Source: JBGSWL01 sp041752455 (GTDB lineage: Bacteria > Pseudomonadota > Alphaproteobacteria > Rhizobiales > Rhizobiaceae). From it: 10,688 nt of DNA. The position numbers were made by a program, and so were the translations under genes. The notes beneath the pieces are model-generated. The model was given only the letters and a program-made list of their open reading frames with translations, was not told the origin of the DNA and searched no databases. This document shows positions 1 through 5,451 of the stretch, in pieces (position 1 is the stretch's first letter; each line of letters begins with the position of its first letter). Location of the stretch: contig JBGSWL010000055.1 in the NCBI GenBank assembly GCA_041752455.1, positions 1 to 10,688 of the forward strand, given 5' to 3'.

Positions 1-69
1 GCCACTGTCCAGCGCGGCGGCGACCGTATCCGGCGTGGAGAGGCCGCAGATCTTGATGTCGAGGGGCAT
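1..69 (-). CDS. trpF: Phosphoribosylanthranilate isomerase, N-terminal fragment (cut by window edge)
   Basis: The reverse strand from 69 to 1 reads 23 codons starting MPLDIKICGLSTPDTV, without a stop before the window edge. The KICGL-T-P block is the first beta strand and loop of TrpF, the (beta/alpha)8-barrel enzyme that isomerises N-(5'-phosphoribosyl)anthranilate to CdRP in tryptophan biosynthesis. In this family the cysteine of ICG is the catalytic general base, and it is present (Cys8). The ATG at 69-67 is the only sensible start. I see no strong Shine-Dalgarno upstream. The gene diverges from the small plus-strand gene at 187, so their promoters share 70-186. The identification rests on a short but very characteristic N-terminus. 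Confidence 0.85.
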   Translation of the reverse strand, partial: MPLDIKICGLSTPDTVAAALDSG

Positions 70-129
70 GATGGGGCCGAAATGCCACGAACGCGGGGCG
101 GAGTCGAGCAAAACGCACCTGTCCGGTCA

Positions 130-158
130 TTGAGCCGGGGTCTTCGCCGCCCTAGATT
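130..158 (+). promoter_or_regulatory. Possible sigma-70 promoter of the small gene at 187
   Basis: A TTGAGC -35-like hexamer (130-135) and a TAGATT -10-like hexamer (153-158) are separated by 17 bases. Each matches 4 of 6 consensus positions. Transcription would start near 165, leaving a leader of about 20 bases that ends in the GGAAAGG ribosome binding site at 174-180. It was found by eye only. Confidence 0.35.
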
Positions 159-186
159 TCGGCTAAAGCCAATGGAAAGGTTGCAC

Positions 187-408
187 ATGACCACGCAGGC
201 GACGACCGAACAGCTCCGGGAAAAGATCGCGCAAGCCCATCAGGTGATCGCCCATCTCCTCGAGCAGGCCGGCATGGATGGCGGCGATGGCGCCCGTGCG
301 CTGGACTATTTCGGCTCGAACACGTTCGATCCCGGCTTTTTACCCTGGCCGCGCCCGTCCGCGGACGGGCTGAGGCCGGAGGAGCTGAATTCCGGGAACG
401 ACGGCTAG
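187..408 (+). CDS. Small hypothetical protein, 73 aa
   Basis: I do not recognise this family. The protein begins MTTQATTEQLREKIAQAHQ. It has a helical, amphipathic N-terminal third (residues 6-24), a Gly/Asp linker and a C-terminal half rich in Phe, Pro and Trp (YFGSNTFDPGFLPWPRP). I chose the ATG at 187 because GGAAAGG (174-180) sits six bases upstream. The frame stays open further 5' (ATG at 172 and 82), but those starts lack a ribosome binding site and the extra residues are Arg-rich and look non-coding. There is no signal peptide or membrane segment, so a cytosolic protein is likely. It diverges from trpF and converges on the YgjP-type gene, with the two stop codons overlapping at 405-408. 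A perfect 18-base palindrome lies in its last third (353-370). Confidence 0.6.
   Translation: MTTQATTEQLREKIAQAHQVIAHLLEQAGMDGGDGARALDYFGSNTFDPGFLPWPRPSADGLRPEELNSGNDG
353..370. repeat. Perfect 18-base palindrome inside the 3' part of the small gene
   Basis: The sequence GCCCGTCCGCGGACGGGC is its own reverse complement and would form a very stable hairpin in RNA. It lies about 40 bases before the overlapping stops of two convergent genes. That interval has no ordinary terminator, so the hairpin may help end transcription from either side. There is no T-run on either flank, so it is not a standard intrinsic terminator. Confidence 0.45.
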
Positions 409-1175
409 AATCCGATCGCCTGCAGCGCGCCGCCGTTCTTCTTGAGCCAGGCCCGTGCTTCGTCGGTACGGGGGCAGAGCTCCCGGCAGAGCGCCCAGAA
501 CTTCGGTCCGTGGTTCATCTCCTTGAGATGCGCTACCTCGTGGGCGACGAGGTAGTCGATCACCGTCGGCCTGGCCATCATGATGCGCCAGGAGAAGGAC
601 AGGCTGCCGTCCGAGGTGCAGGATCCCCAGCGGCTCGACGTATCGCGGAAGCGCACCGACTTGGCCCGCTTGTTGATGGTCGTCGTGTGCTTGAGGACCA
701 GCGCCTCGATGTCCTTCTTGGCCTGCTTCTTCAGGAAATCGGACAGCCGGCGCGGCAGGTGTTCGCGGTCGCCGTGGACGAACAGCGCCGGCGTGCAGTC
801 GTCCTTCTTGCCGACGGTGACGGTCCCGCGCCGGTCCGGCTCGTGAACGATGATATGCGGAACCCCCCGCAGCGGTATCCTGATACCAGGGCGCACCAGC
901 GGACGCTTGGGAAGCTTTGAAAGCCGCTCCTCCAGCCAGTCGTGCTGGCGTTTCAGGAAGCGGTTGACCTCGCCGGTCGCGAGGCCCGGCGGAATGGTGA
1001 CGCGAAGCGCCCGGCCGCCGACATCGATCCTGAGCGTAAGCTGCCTTGCGCGGTGATCTTCGACGATCCTGAGCGGCAAAGTCCGCCCGGCTACCTCATG
1101 CATGCATTCCTTGACCAGCGACCGGCTCGTCTTCCTGGCAGGCTTCAACAGTCTCTTGAGCAGCGCGATGGACAT
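405..1175 (-). CDS. YgjP/DUF45-type M48-like zinc metallopeptidase, 256 aa
   Basis: The protein belongs to the YgjP-like metallopeptidase domain family (DUF45). The N-terminal part (about 30-150) contains the typical LTLRI, LRVTIPPG and LSKLP stretches. The core has SRWGSC at 181-186 and the zinc site HEVAH at 212-216, with a third probable ligand at His222 in NHGPKFW. Glu213 would be the catalytic base. All signature residues are intact, and the length is close to the usual 230-260. Family members are predicted cytosolic metal-dependent hydrolases, and their physiological substrates are mostly unknown. The start MSIALLKR (ATG at 1175) is the best fit to family length, although no clear Shine-Dalgarno precedes it. 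The frame runs on upstream to 1607 but there overlaps the DUF2852 gene and encodes low-quality sequence. It is the last of three minus-strand units and is separated from the previous gene by a strong terminator at 1229-1266. Confidence 0.85.
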   Translation of the reverse strand: MSIALLKRLLKPARKTSRSLVKECMHEVAGRTLPLRIVEDHRARQLTLRIDVGGRALRVTIPPGLATGEVNRFLKRQHDWLEERLSKLPKRPLVRPGIRIPLRGVPHIIVHEPDRRGTVTVGKKDDCTPALFVHGDREHLPRRLSDFLKKQAKKDIEALVLKHTTTINKRAKSVRFRDTSSRWGSCTSDGSLSFSWRIMMARPTVIDYLVAHEVAHLKEMNHGPKFWALCRELCPRTDEARAWLKKNGGALQAIGF

Positions 1176-1228
1176 GCAACGACGATACCCGATTCTTTTC
1201 AGTTGGATAGGAGGAAGCAGGGGCCGCG

Positions 1229-1266
1229 AAAAAAAAACGGCGCCGGATGGTCTCGGCGCCGTTTTT
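1229..1266 (-). terminator. Rho-independent terminator of the DUF2852 gene
   Basis: A 12-base-pair inverted repeat (1233-1244 with 1255-1266, core ACGGCGCC/GGCGCCGT, 10-base loop) is followed on the minus strand by nine consecutive T residues (A-run 1229-1237 on the plus strand). It lies about 37 bases past the DUF2852 stop. The plus-strand side also ends in five Ts, so it could work in both directions, but no plus-strand gene leads into it. Confidence 0.9.
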
Positions 1267-1302
1267 GTGCCTTGGATTGCGGCGTGAAACCGCCGGAACT
1301 GC

Positions 1303-1773
1303 TCAATCGTCGAGCAGATTATCCTTGTCGCTGTCGTCCTTCTTCGCCGGGGCCGTTGACCGGTTGCGATTCGCCATGAAGCGGTCGAATTCGTCCTGGT
1401 CCTTGGCGCGGCGCAGTTCGCGCATGTGGCTGTCGAACTCCTCACGCAACGCGTCGAGCTTGCGGCGCTCTTCGGTAAGGCGTTCCAGTTCGGCCGTCCG
1501 CCAATCGTCGAACGCGACATTGCCGGTGCGGGCATGGCTGGCCGGGTGACCGCCATGGTTATGGGCGCCACGGCCGGGGCCGAAACCGCGGAACGAGCGC
1601 GCCACATCGTCGGTCGCGCGGTTGACGTCGCGCTTGAACCCTTCGAGGCGGTCGCCCCAGATGATGTAGGCGAGCATTGCGAGGCCGAGCGGCCAGAAGA
1701 CCATGAAGCCGAGGACCATCAGGGCGATCGTTGCCGGCGTCCAGGCCGGGCGGATCATTGCAGATGTATTCAT
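1303..1773 (-). CDS. DUF2852 family membrane-anchored protein, 156 aa
   Basis: The N-terminus (MNTSAMIRPAWTPATIALMV) leads into one hydrophobic segment at about residues 11-35 that ends in AYIIWGDRL. This pattern is typical of the alphaproteobacterial DUF2852 family. The middle (about 40-80) is Gly/His/Arg-rich and probably disordered. Residues about 85-135 (FDDWRTAELERLTEERRKLDALREEF) form a charged coiled coil, followed by an acidic tail. The protein is probably held in the inner membrane with the coiled coil in the cytoplasm. Its function is unknown. I chose the ATG at 1773; GGGGT lies about seven bases upstream. An alternative start at 1794 adds MENGVTH. The gene is flanked by terminators on both sides and so appears to be a single transcription unit. 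Confidence 0.8.
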   Translation of the reverse strand: MNTSAMIRPAWTPATIALMVLGFMVFWPLGLAMLAYIIWGDRLEGFKRDVNRATDDVARSFRGFGPGRGAHNHGGHPASHARTGNVAFDDWRTAELERLTEERRKLDALREEFDSHMRELRRAKDQDEFDRFMANRNRSTAPAKKDDSDKDNLLDD

Positions 1774-1868
1774 GTGAGTTACCCCATTTTCCATGAGGGC
1801 CGCACGCTTGCCGCCCTGACAGGGAAAAAGGTGGTGACCGCTTTTGCCCCACGCAAGGGTATTGATCC

Positions 1869-1896
1869 AAAAAACCATGGCGCGCTGCACCATGGT
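1869..1896 (-). terminator. Rho-independent terminator of the alpha/beta hydrolase gene
   Basis: On the minus strand ACCATGG and CCATGGT (plus-strand 1890-1896 and 1874-1880) form a seven-base-pair stem with a nine-base loop, followed directly by six Ts (A-run 1869-1874). It sits about 28 bases past the hydrolase stop codon. The stem is shorter and less GC-rich than the other terminators here, but the layout is standard. Confidence 0.75.
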
Positions 1897-1924
1897 CAAG
1901 AATATCAAAGGGTTGGGCGTGGGC

Positions 1925-2707
1925 TCAGCTGACGATCCGGTGCAGTGTTGCGGCTGCGCGCAGCATCATCGCAATGTCTTCCGGACGTGACAGGCGGTGA
2001 TCGCCGTCCCGCACATAGGCGATCGTCGCATCGTCAGCCGGCAGCAGCGAAAACAGTTTCTGGGCATGTTGCCAGGGCACATCCGGGTCGGCCTGTCCCT
2101 GGATGATGTGCACCGGGCAAAATGTATCGATCGGTCCGGTCATCACCCGGTTGGCAAGGCCATCTTCAAAAAGCGCGCGGGTGAAAATGTTCGGATCGGG
2201 GCCGTAAGGCGTTTCTTCCTCGATGTAGCCCTTGGCGGCGAGGTCATGGCGTTGGGCTTCGGTGAGGTCCGGTTCCATCAGTTCGCTGGTGAAGTCGGGC
2301 GCAGGCGCGAGCAACAACATGGCCGCAACCGGATCGGCCGGCGCGCCCTTGTTGAGCGCCTTGGCCAGCAGCAACGCGATCCACGCGCCCATCGACGAGC
2401 CGACCAGGATGGTGCGCGGCCCGCAGAAGCGTTCCAGAACGGAGCGCGCCTCGCCAGCCCAGCGCGAGATCGTGCCGTCCCGAAAAGCGCCGCCCGATAG
2501 CCCGTGGCCGGAATAATCGAGCCGCGTGCAGGCATGACCGCGTGTTGCACACCACCGGTCGAGTTCCACCGCCTTGGAGCCATCCATGTCGGACCGGAAG
2601 CCACCGAGCCAGAGAAACCCCGGTGCGATCACGTCAGATCCGGCCGGGCGATGCCGCACGGCGATTGCTGCGCCGCCGATGTCCACGGTCTGTAGCTCGG
2701 CATCCAT
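1925..2707 (-). CDS. Alpha/beta hydrolase, serine-hydrolase type, 260 aa
   Basis: This is an alpha/beta-hydrolase fold protein. The order is canonical: an oxyanion-hole region WLGGFRSD (33-40), DYSGHGLSGG (64-73), the nucleophile elbow GSSMG with Ser105, a probable catalytic acid at Asp207 in GQADPDVP, and His237 in DGDHRLS. A lid or cap region spans about 135-190. The layout resembles ABHD10-like thioesterases/carboxylesterases, but the substrate cannot be read from sequence. There is no signal peptide, so it is probably cytosolic. I chose the ATG at 2707 because GGAGG (2717-2721) lies nine bases upstream. The ATG at 2716 touches that site directly and would be poorly initiated. The frame continues to 3343, but that extension is antisense to infC and is not coding. 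The gene diverges from infC across a 205-base spacer. Confidence 0.85.
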   Translation of the reverse strand: MDAELQTVDIGGAAIAVRHRPAGSDVIAPGFLWLGGFRSDMDGSKAVELDRWCATRGHACTRLDYSGHGLSGGAFRDGTISRWAGEARSVLERFCGPRTILVGSSMGAWIALLLAKALNKGAPADPVAAMLLLAPAPDFTSELMEPDLTEAQRHDLAAKGYIEEETPYGPDPNIFTRALFEDGLANRVMTGPIDTFCPVHIIQGQADPDVPWQHAQKLFSLLPADDATIAYVRDGDHRLSRPEDIAMMLRAAATLHRIVS

Positions 2708-2833
2708 TGCTTCCATCCTCCGCTGGTCCGGCTTTCCGGGATGGGGGTGCAGGTGCCGCGCGGCAAGCCCGGCGCTTTGCGGGAACCGTACGTCCTGCTG
2801 CAAACCCCGTGATTTTCCGGCAAGGCCGTGATA

Positions 2834-2863
2834 TTGACACGCTCGGCGCAATGCAGACATAGC
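2834..2863 (+). promoter_or_regulatory. Probable infC promoter
   Basis: A perfect consensus -35 hexamer TTGACA (2834-2839) is followed 18 bases later by CATAGC (2858-2863), a weak -10. Transcription would begin near 2870, giving a leader of roughly 40 bases before the AUU start. The -35 is the best in the window, but the -10 is poor, so the exact start site is uncertain. Confidence 0.45.
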
Positions 2864-2896
2864 GTTGCGCAAGACTTCACCCCATGGGTTAACCAC

Positions 2897-2904
2897 AGAG
2901 GAGA
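2897..2904 (+). promoter_or_regulatory. Strong ribosome binding site that fixes the AUU start of infC
   Basis: AGAGGAGA lies nine bases (from GGAG) before the ATT at 2913. No ATG, GTG or TTG in frame lies at a usable distance from it, so this site is the main reason to place initiation at the AUU codon. Confidence 0.8.
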
Positions 2905-2912
2905 CCACGACC

Positions 2913-3449
2913 ATTCGCAGACCTTTCCGGGCGGCAGCGCCAACCAAAACCGGCCCGACGGCCAATGAAGACATCCGCGATCCAGAAGTCCAGCTGATCG
3001 ACGCCGAAGGGGAAAACCGCGGCATCGTGAAGACGCGTGACGCGATCGCCATGGCCGAGGAAGCCGGGCTCGACCTGGTCCTGATTTCCCCGAACGCGAC
3101 ACCGCCGGTTGCCAAGATGCTGGATGCGGGCCGCTTGAAATACGAGCAGCAGAAAAAGGCCGCCGCTGCGCGCAAGAACCAGAAGCGCGTCGAAATCAAG
3201 GAAGTGAAGATGCGTCCGAACATCGACACCCATGATTTCGATGTGAAGATGCGCGCCGTTCGCCGGTTCTTCGAGGATGGCGACAAGGTCAAGGTGACGC
3301 TGCGGTTCCGCGGCCGTGAAATGGCGCACATGGACCTCGGCATGCAGCTGTTGAACCGCGTGCGCGCCGACGTGCAGGAAATCTCGAAGGTTGAAGCCGA
3401 GCCGAAGCTCGAAGGCCGCCAGATGATGATGGTTCTGGCACCGAAGTGA
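2913..3449 (+). CDS. infC: Translation initiation factor IF-3, AUU start, 178 aa
   Basis: IF-3 binds the 30S subunit, keeps 50S from joining early and proofreads the start codon-initiator tRNA pairing. The N-terminal domain contains NEDIRDPEVQLIDAEGENRGIV and the ISPNATPPVAKMLD block. A Lys-rich linker helix (about 84-103, KYEQQKKAAAARKNQKR) joins it to the C-terminal domain (EIKEVKMRPNIDTHDFDVK, VTLRFRGREMAH). The length is normal. Translation should start at ATT 2913 (mature start M-RRPFRAAAP), because a strong Shine-Dalgarno sits nine bases upstream and known IF-3 proteins begin at this point. A TTG at 2865 would add 16 unconvincing residues. In E. coli the AUU start lets IF-3 repress its own translation, and the same feedback is likely here. 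A terminator follows within 30 bases, so infC is cut off from rpmI-rplT. Confidence 0.95.
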   Translation: MRRPFRAAAPTKTGPTANEDIRDPEVQLIDAEGENRGIVKTRDAIAMAEEAGLDLVLISPNATPPVAKMLDAGRLKYEQQKKAAAARKNQKRVEIKEVKMRPNIDTHDFDVKMRAVRRFFEDGDKVKVTLRFRGREMAHMDLGMQLLNRVRADVQEISKVEAEPKLEGRQMMMVLAPK

Positions 3450-3475
3450 ATTGATTTTCAGTCTGACGATGCGGA

Positions 3476-3500
3476 AGCGGGCGGCAACGCCCGCTTTTTT
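3476..3500 (+). terminator. Rho-independent terminator of infC
   Basis: AGCGGGC (3476-3482) pairs with GCCCGCT (3489-3495) across a six-base loop, followed by a run of six Ts ending at 3500. It lies 27 bases beyond the infC stop and separates infC from the signalling operon. Confidence 0.9.
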
Positions 3501-3544
3501 GTTGGGGGGGGCGCGCAATGGTTGACCAGAACCAGCCCGCCATC

Positions 3545-3587
3545 CTGACAGGTCGCTGACAGGTCGCGTCAGGCGGCTGTCAGACCG
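3545..3587 (+). promoter_or_regulatory. Helically phased repeat operator upstream of the signalling operon
   Basis: Two perfect tandem copies of CTGACAGGTCG (3545-3555 and 3556-3566) are followed by two degenerate copies, so that a G-[A/T]-CAG core recurs at 3547, 3558, 3568 and 3579. The spacings of 11, 10 and 11 bases place every copy on the same DNA face. Such arrays are typical of OmpR/PhoB-family regulators, which bind head-to-tail. Eight bases after the last copy, CATAAC (3595-3600) could be the -10, with the array replacing the -35 as in activator-dependent promoters. The natural candidate to bind is the response regulator encoded at 4783, which would make the operon self-activated. 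Confidence 0.6.
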
Positions 3588-3608
3588 TTTGCGGCATAAC
3601 TCCTTCAG

Positions 3609-3625
3609 GCCCGGATCAGCCGGGC
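3609..3625 (+). other. Small hairpin in the operon 5' leader
   Basis: GCCCGG (3609-3614) and CCGGGC (3620-3625) form a six-base-pair stem with a five-base loop. It ends seven bases before the GGAG ribosome binding site (3633-3636) of the first gene. It is probably at the very 5' end of the transcript, where it could stabilise the message. No U-run follows. Confidence 0.45.
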
Positions 3626-3642
3626 TCGTTACGGAGAAAACC

Positions 3643-4233
3643 ATGCTGAAATCGATCAAGACCCTTCTGGCCGCCACCGTCGCCTTCGCCTCAGTCCAGC
3701 CGCTCGCCACCGTGACCGCAACCGCCATGGCAACCGCTCCGGTTGCTGCGGTTCTTGCGGTGTCGGTCCTTGCTGTCCCGGGCGCCGCGCTTGCTTCAAG
3801 CAACGACAGCGACGATGATTCCGATGATGACAGCGACGATGATTCCGATGACGACGACAGCGACGACGATGATGATTCCGATGATGACGATGACGACGAC
3901 AGTTCACATTCGTCCTCCTCGTCTTCGACCTCGTCCAGTTCGACAAGCACATCGACTTCGGTGGGGTCTGTTTCCGGTGGCAAGAACCGGGATGACAACA
4001 GGTCGCGCCCGGAAGTCACCGCAAACTTCTCGGCAACGGAACTGGCCGGCCTCATGAATGGCAGCCTTGCGGCGGTCGATGATCTTGGTCGCCGACTGGA
4101 GGTCGAGATCGAAGTCGAGCACGGCGTGCAGGTCGTCAAGGTCAAGCCGCACGGCAGCGATGCACGGCGCAATCCGGGCCCGATCACCAGTGTAACGGTC
4201 GTGCCGGCAGGTCAGGCCCCTCTGCACAACTGA
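3643..4233 (+). CDS. Exported poly-Asp/Ser protein, first gene of the two-component operon, 196 aa
   Basis: No family is recognised with confidence. The layout has four parts. First is a long N-terminal export region with Lys3/Lys6 and hydrophobic Ala/Val-rich stretches, probably cleaved after GAALA at residue 51. Second is an acidic run of 26 Asp and 6 Ser in 32 residues (55-86). Third is a Ser/Thr tract (87-106). Fourth is a folded-looking C-terminal domain of about 75 residues (VTANFSATELAGLMNGSLAAVDD, RRLEVEIEVEHGVQVVKVK). The last part has a strand-rich PepSY-like feel but is not a clear match. The mature protein should be periplasmic or outside the cell, and its acidic run could bind Ca, Mg or other cations. 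ATG 3643 has GGAG at 3633-3636. It opens an operon with a PepSY protein, regulator and kinase. The 51-residue leader is unusually long for a signal peptide and might instead be a membrane anchor. Confidence 0.75.
   Translation: MLKSIKTLLAATVAFASVQPLATVTATAMATAPVAAVLAVSVLAVPGAALASSNDSDDDSDDDSDDDSDDDDSDDDDDSDDDDDDDSSHSSSSSSTSSSSTSTSTSVGSVSGGKNRDDNRSRPEVTANFSATELAGLMNGSLAAVDDLGRRLEVEIEVEHGVQVVKVKPHGSDARRNPGPITSVTVVPAGQAPLHN
3805..3852 (+). repeat. 24-base tandem repeat encoding the Asp/Ser run
   Basis: Two adjacent 24-base units (3805-3828 and 3829-3852) each encode DSDDDSDD and differ only at their last base. Degenerate copies continue to about 3900. Multiples of three keep the frame, so the length of the acidic run can change between strains by slippage without breaking the gene. 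Confidence 0.8.
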
Positions 4234-4288
4234 GGTCGCGTCCGGTTCCCCCGGCTGATCCGCCCCCCTCCGATTTGCCGGGGAACAA

Positions 4289-4316
4289 GCCGGGCAGGGT
4301 GCCGTCCCTGCCCGGC
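4289..4316 (+). other. Strong intergenic hairpin between the two acidic-protein genes
   Basis: GCCGGGCAGGG (4289-4299) and CCCTGCCCGGC (4306-4316) form a perfect 11-base-pair stem with a six-base loop. No T-run follows, so it is unlikely to be a full intrinsic terminator. In the middle of an operon such a hairpin usually protects the upstream message from 3' exonucleases or partly attenuates. Either would yield more of the first protein than of the regulator and kinase. Confidence 0.7.
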
Positions 4317-4370
4317 CCACTATGACACGGGGCCATGATCCGCTATTGGATGCTCATCCGGGTTCAACTC

Positions 4371-4778
4371 ATGACACGTCGCACCATTCTTCTTTTGCTG
4401 TTGATGATGGCCTTGCCGGGCGTGCTGGTTGCGCCTGCGCCGGCGCTTGCCAAGAACGGAAGCGACGACAGCGACGACGATGATGATGACAAGGATGAAG
4501 ACGACGACAAAGACAAAGAGGACGATGAAGACGACGAGGGCCTTGACCAGGAGGAAGCCTCCGAGGCTGTGCGGGAAGGCCGGATCCTGCCGCTTTCACG
4601 CGCACTCGAAATCCTCGGGGCCCGACATGGCGGCCGCGTCATCGACATCAACCTGACCCGTTCACGCGGCCAGTATGTCTATCGCTTCACGCTGCGGGAA
4701 ACTGCAGGCCGGGTGCGCAAGGTTTCCATGAACGCCAAGACCGGCCAGATCAGCCGCGCATCCGGATCGGGATCGTAG
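4371..4778 (+). CDS. Exported acidic PepSY-domain protein, 135 aa
   Basis: A classic signal peptide (Arg3-Arg4, hydrophobic core 5-20, cleavage after APALA at residue 27) is followed by an acidic segment at 31-57 of Asp/Glu mixed with Lys. A single PepSY-like domain follows at about 66-128. It shows the family pattern of a helix (LPLSRALEILGARHGG), the strands VIDINLTRSRGQYVYRFTLRE and RKVSMNAKTGQI. PepSY domains are exported modules best known as peptidase inhibitors and as partners of sensor kinases. In Sinorhizobium the small exported FeuN restrains the FeuPQ system, and a similar job is plausible here. I chose ATG 4371 because it yields a normal signal peptide and has CCGGG about eight bases upstream. 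ATG 4335 would add 12 residues. The stop lies four bases before the response regulator start, which implies coupled translation. Confidence 0.8.
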   Translation: MTRRTILLLLLMMALPGVLVAPAPALAKNGSDDSDDDDDDKDEDDDKDKEDDEDDEGLDQEEASEAVREGRILPLSRALEILGARHGGRVIDINLTRSRGQYVYRFTLRETAGRVRKVSMNAKTGQISRASGSGS

Positions 4779-4782
4779 GGCC

Positions 4783-5451
4783 TTGCGGATTCTTCTGGCT
4801 GAAGATGACGCCGGCGTTGCAGGGCTGGTCAAACAGAGCCTGGAGCGCGCCGGCTTCGTTGTTGATCACGTCGTGGACGGTCCTGATGTGTGGGAGCGTG
4901 GTTGGGATGAGGCTTATGGTGCCGTCGTTCTCGACTTGGGGCTTCCCGGCCTTGATGGCCTGACGCTGCTGAAGCGCTGGAGGCTCGATGGGAACCAGGT
5001 TCCGGTGCTGGTGCTGACGGCGCGCGGTTCCTGGATGGAACGGGTGGACGGGTTTGACGCCGGGGCCGACGACTATCTGCCGAAACCCTTCCGTACCGAG
5101 GAACTGATCGCCCGGTTGCGTGCCATTTTGCGCCGCAGTCAGCGCGCAGGTGATGCGCTTGCCCACGCTTCACGGTTTTCGCTCGACGAAAACCAGATGG
5201 CCATACGGTTCGACGGCCAAAGCCTCAACCTCTCGCAGATGGAGTACAGGCTGCTTTCGCATCTGGTGCGCCATGCCGGCCAGATCGTGCCGCATATGGA
5301 TATCGCCAATCACGTGCATGGCCGCGACGATGATGGTGCCCGCAACGCCGTCGAAGCTCTGGTTGCAAGGATCCGGCGCAAAACGGCGGCTGATGCCATC
5401 GAGACCCGCCGCGGTTTCGGTTATCTGGTCCCGGCCGTTGCCCCATCATGA
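4783..5451 (+). CDS. OmpR-family response regulator, TTG start, 222 aa
   Basis: The receiver domain (1-115) has the acidic pair Asp8-Asp9 in LAEDD, the phosphoacceptor Asp51 in VVLDLGLPGLDG, Thr79 in LTARG and Lys101 in LPKPF, so all phosphorylation residues are intact. The C-terminal winged-helix DNA-binding domain (about 128-218) shows LNLSQMEYRLLSHLVRHAGQIV and the recognition-helix region NAVEALVARIRRK, ending in RRGFGYLV. It is close in style to the FeuP/PhoP/QseB group. The start is TTG at 4783, because MRILLAEDD is the canonical N-terminus and no ATG or GTG is available. The start is four bases after the PepSY stop, and the gene overlaps the kinase by ATGA. It should be phosphorylated by that kinase, and its likely target is the phased repeat array at 3545-3587. 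Confidence 0.93.
   Translation: MRILLAEDDAGVAGLVKQSLERAGFVVDHVVDGPDVWERGWDEAYGAVVLDLGLPGLDGLTLLKRWRLDGNQVPVLVLTARGSWMERVDGFDAGADDYLPKPFRTEELIARLRAILRRSQRAGDALAHASRFSLDENQMAIRFDGQSLNLSQMEYRLLSHLVRHAGQIVPHMDIANHVHGRDDDGARNAVEALVARIRRKTAADAIETRRGFGYLVPAVAPS

Noticed and set aside
1176..1607. N-terminal extension of the YgjP-type frame
   Set aside because: It overlaps the DUF2852 gene and the strong terminator at 1229-1266, and it is low-complexity Arg/Thr/Ser sequence.
2708..3343. N-terminal extension of the alpha/beta hydrolase frame
   Set aside because: The extension is antisense to infC and unlike any hydrolase. GGAGG at 2717-2721 supports the start at 2707.
2889..4187. Long minus-strand open frame opposite infC and the first acidic gene
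   Set aside because: Its Ser-rich stretches are the antisense reading of GAT/GAC repeats and of infC. There is no ribosome binding site and no family resemblance.
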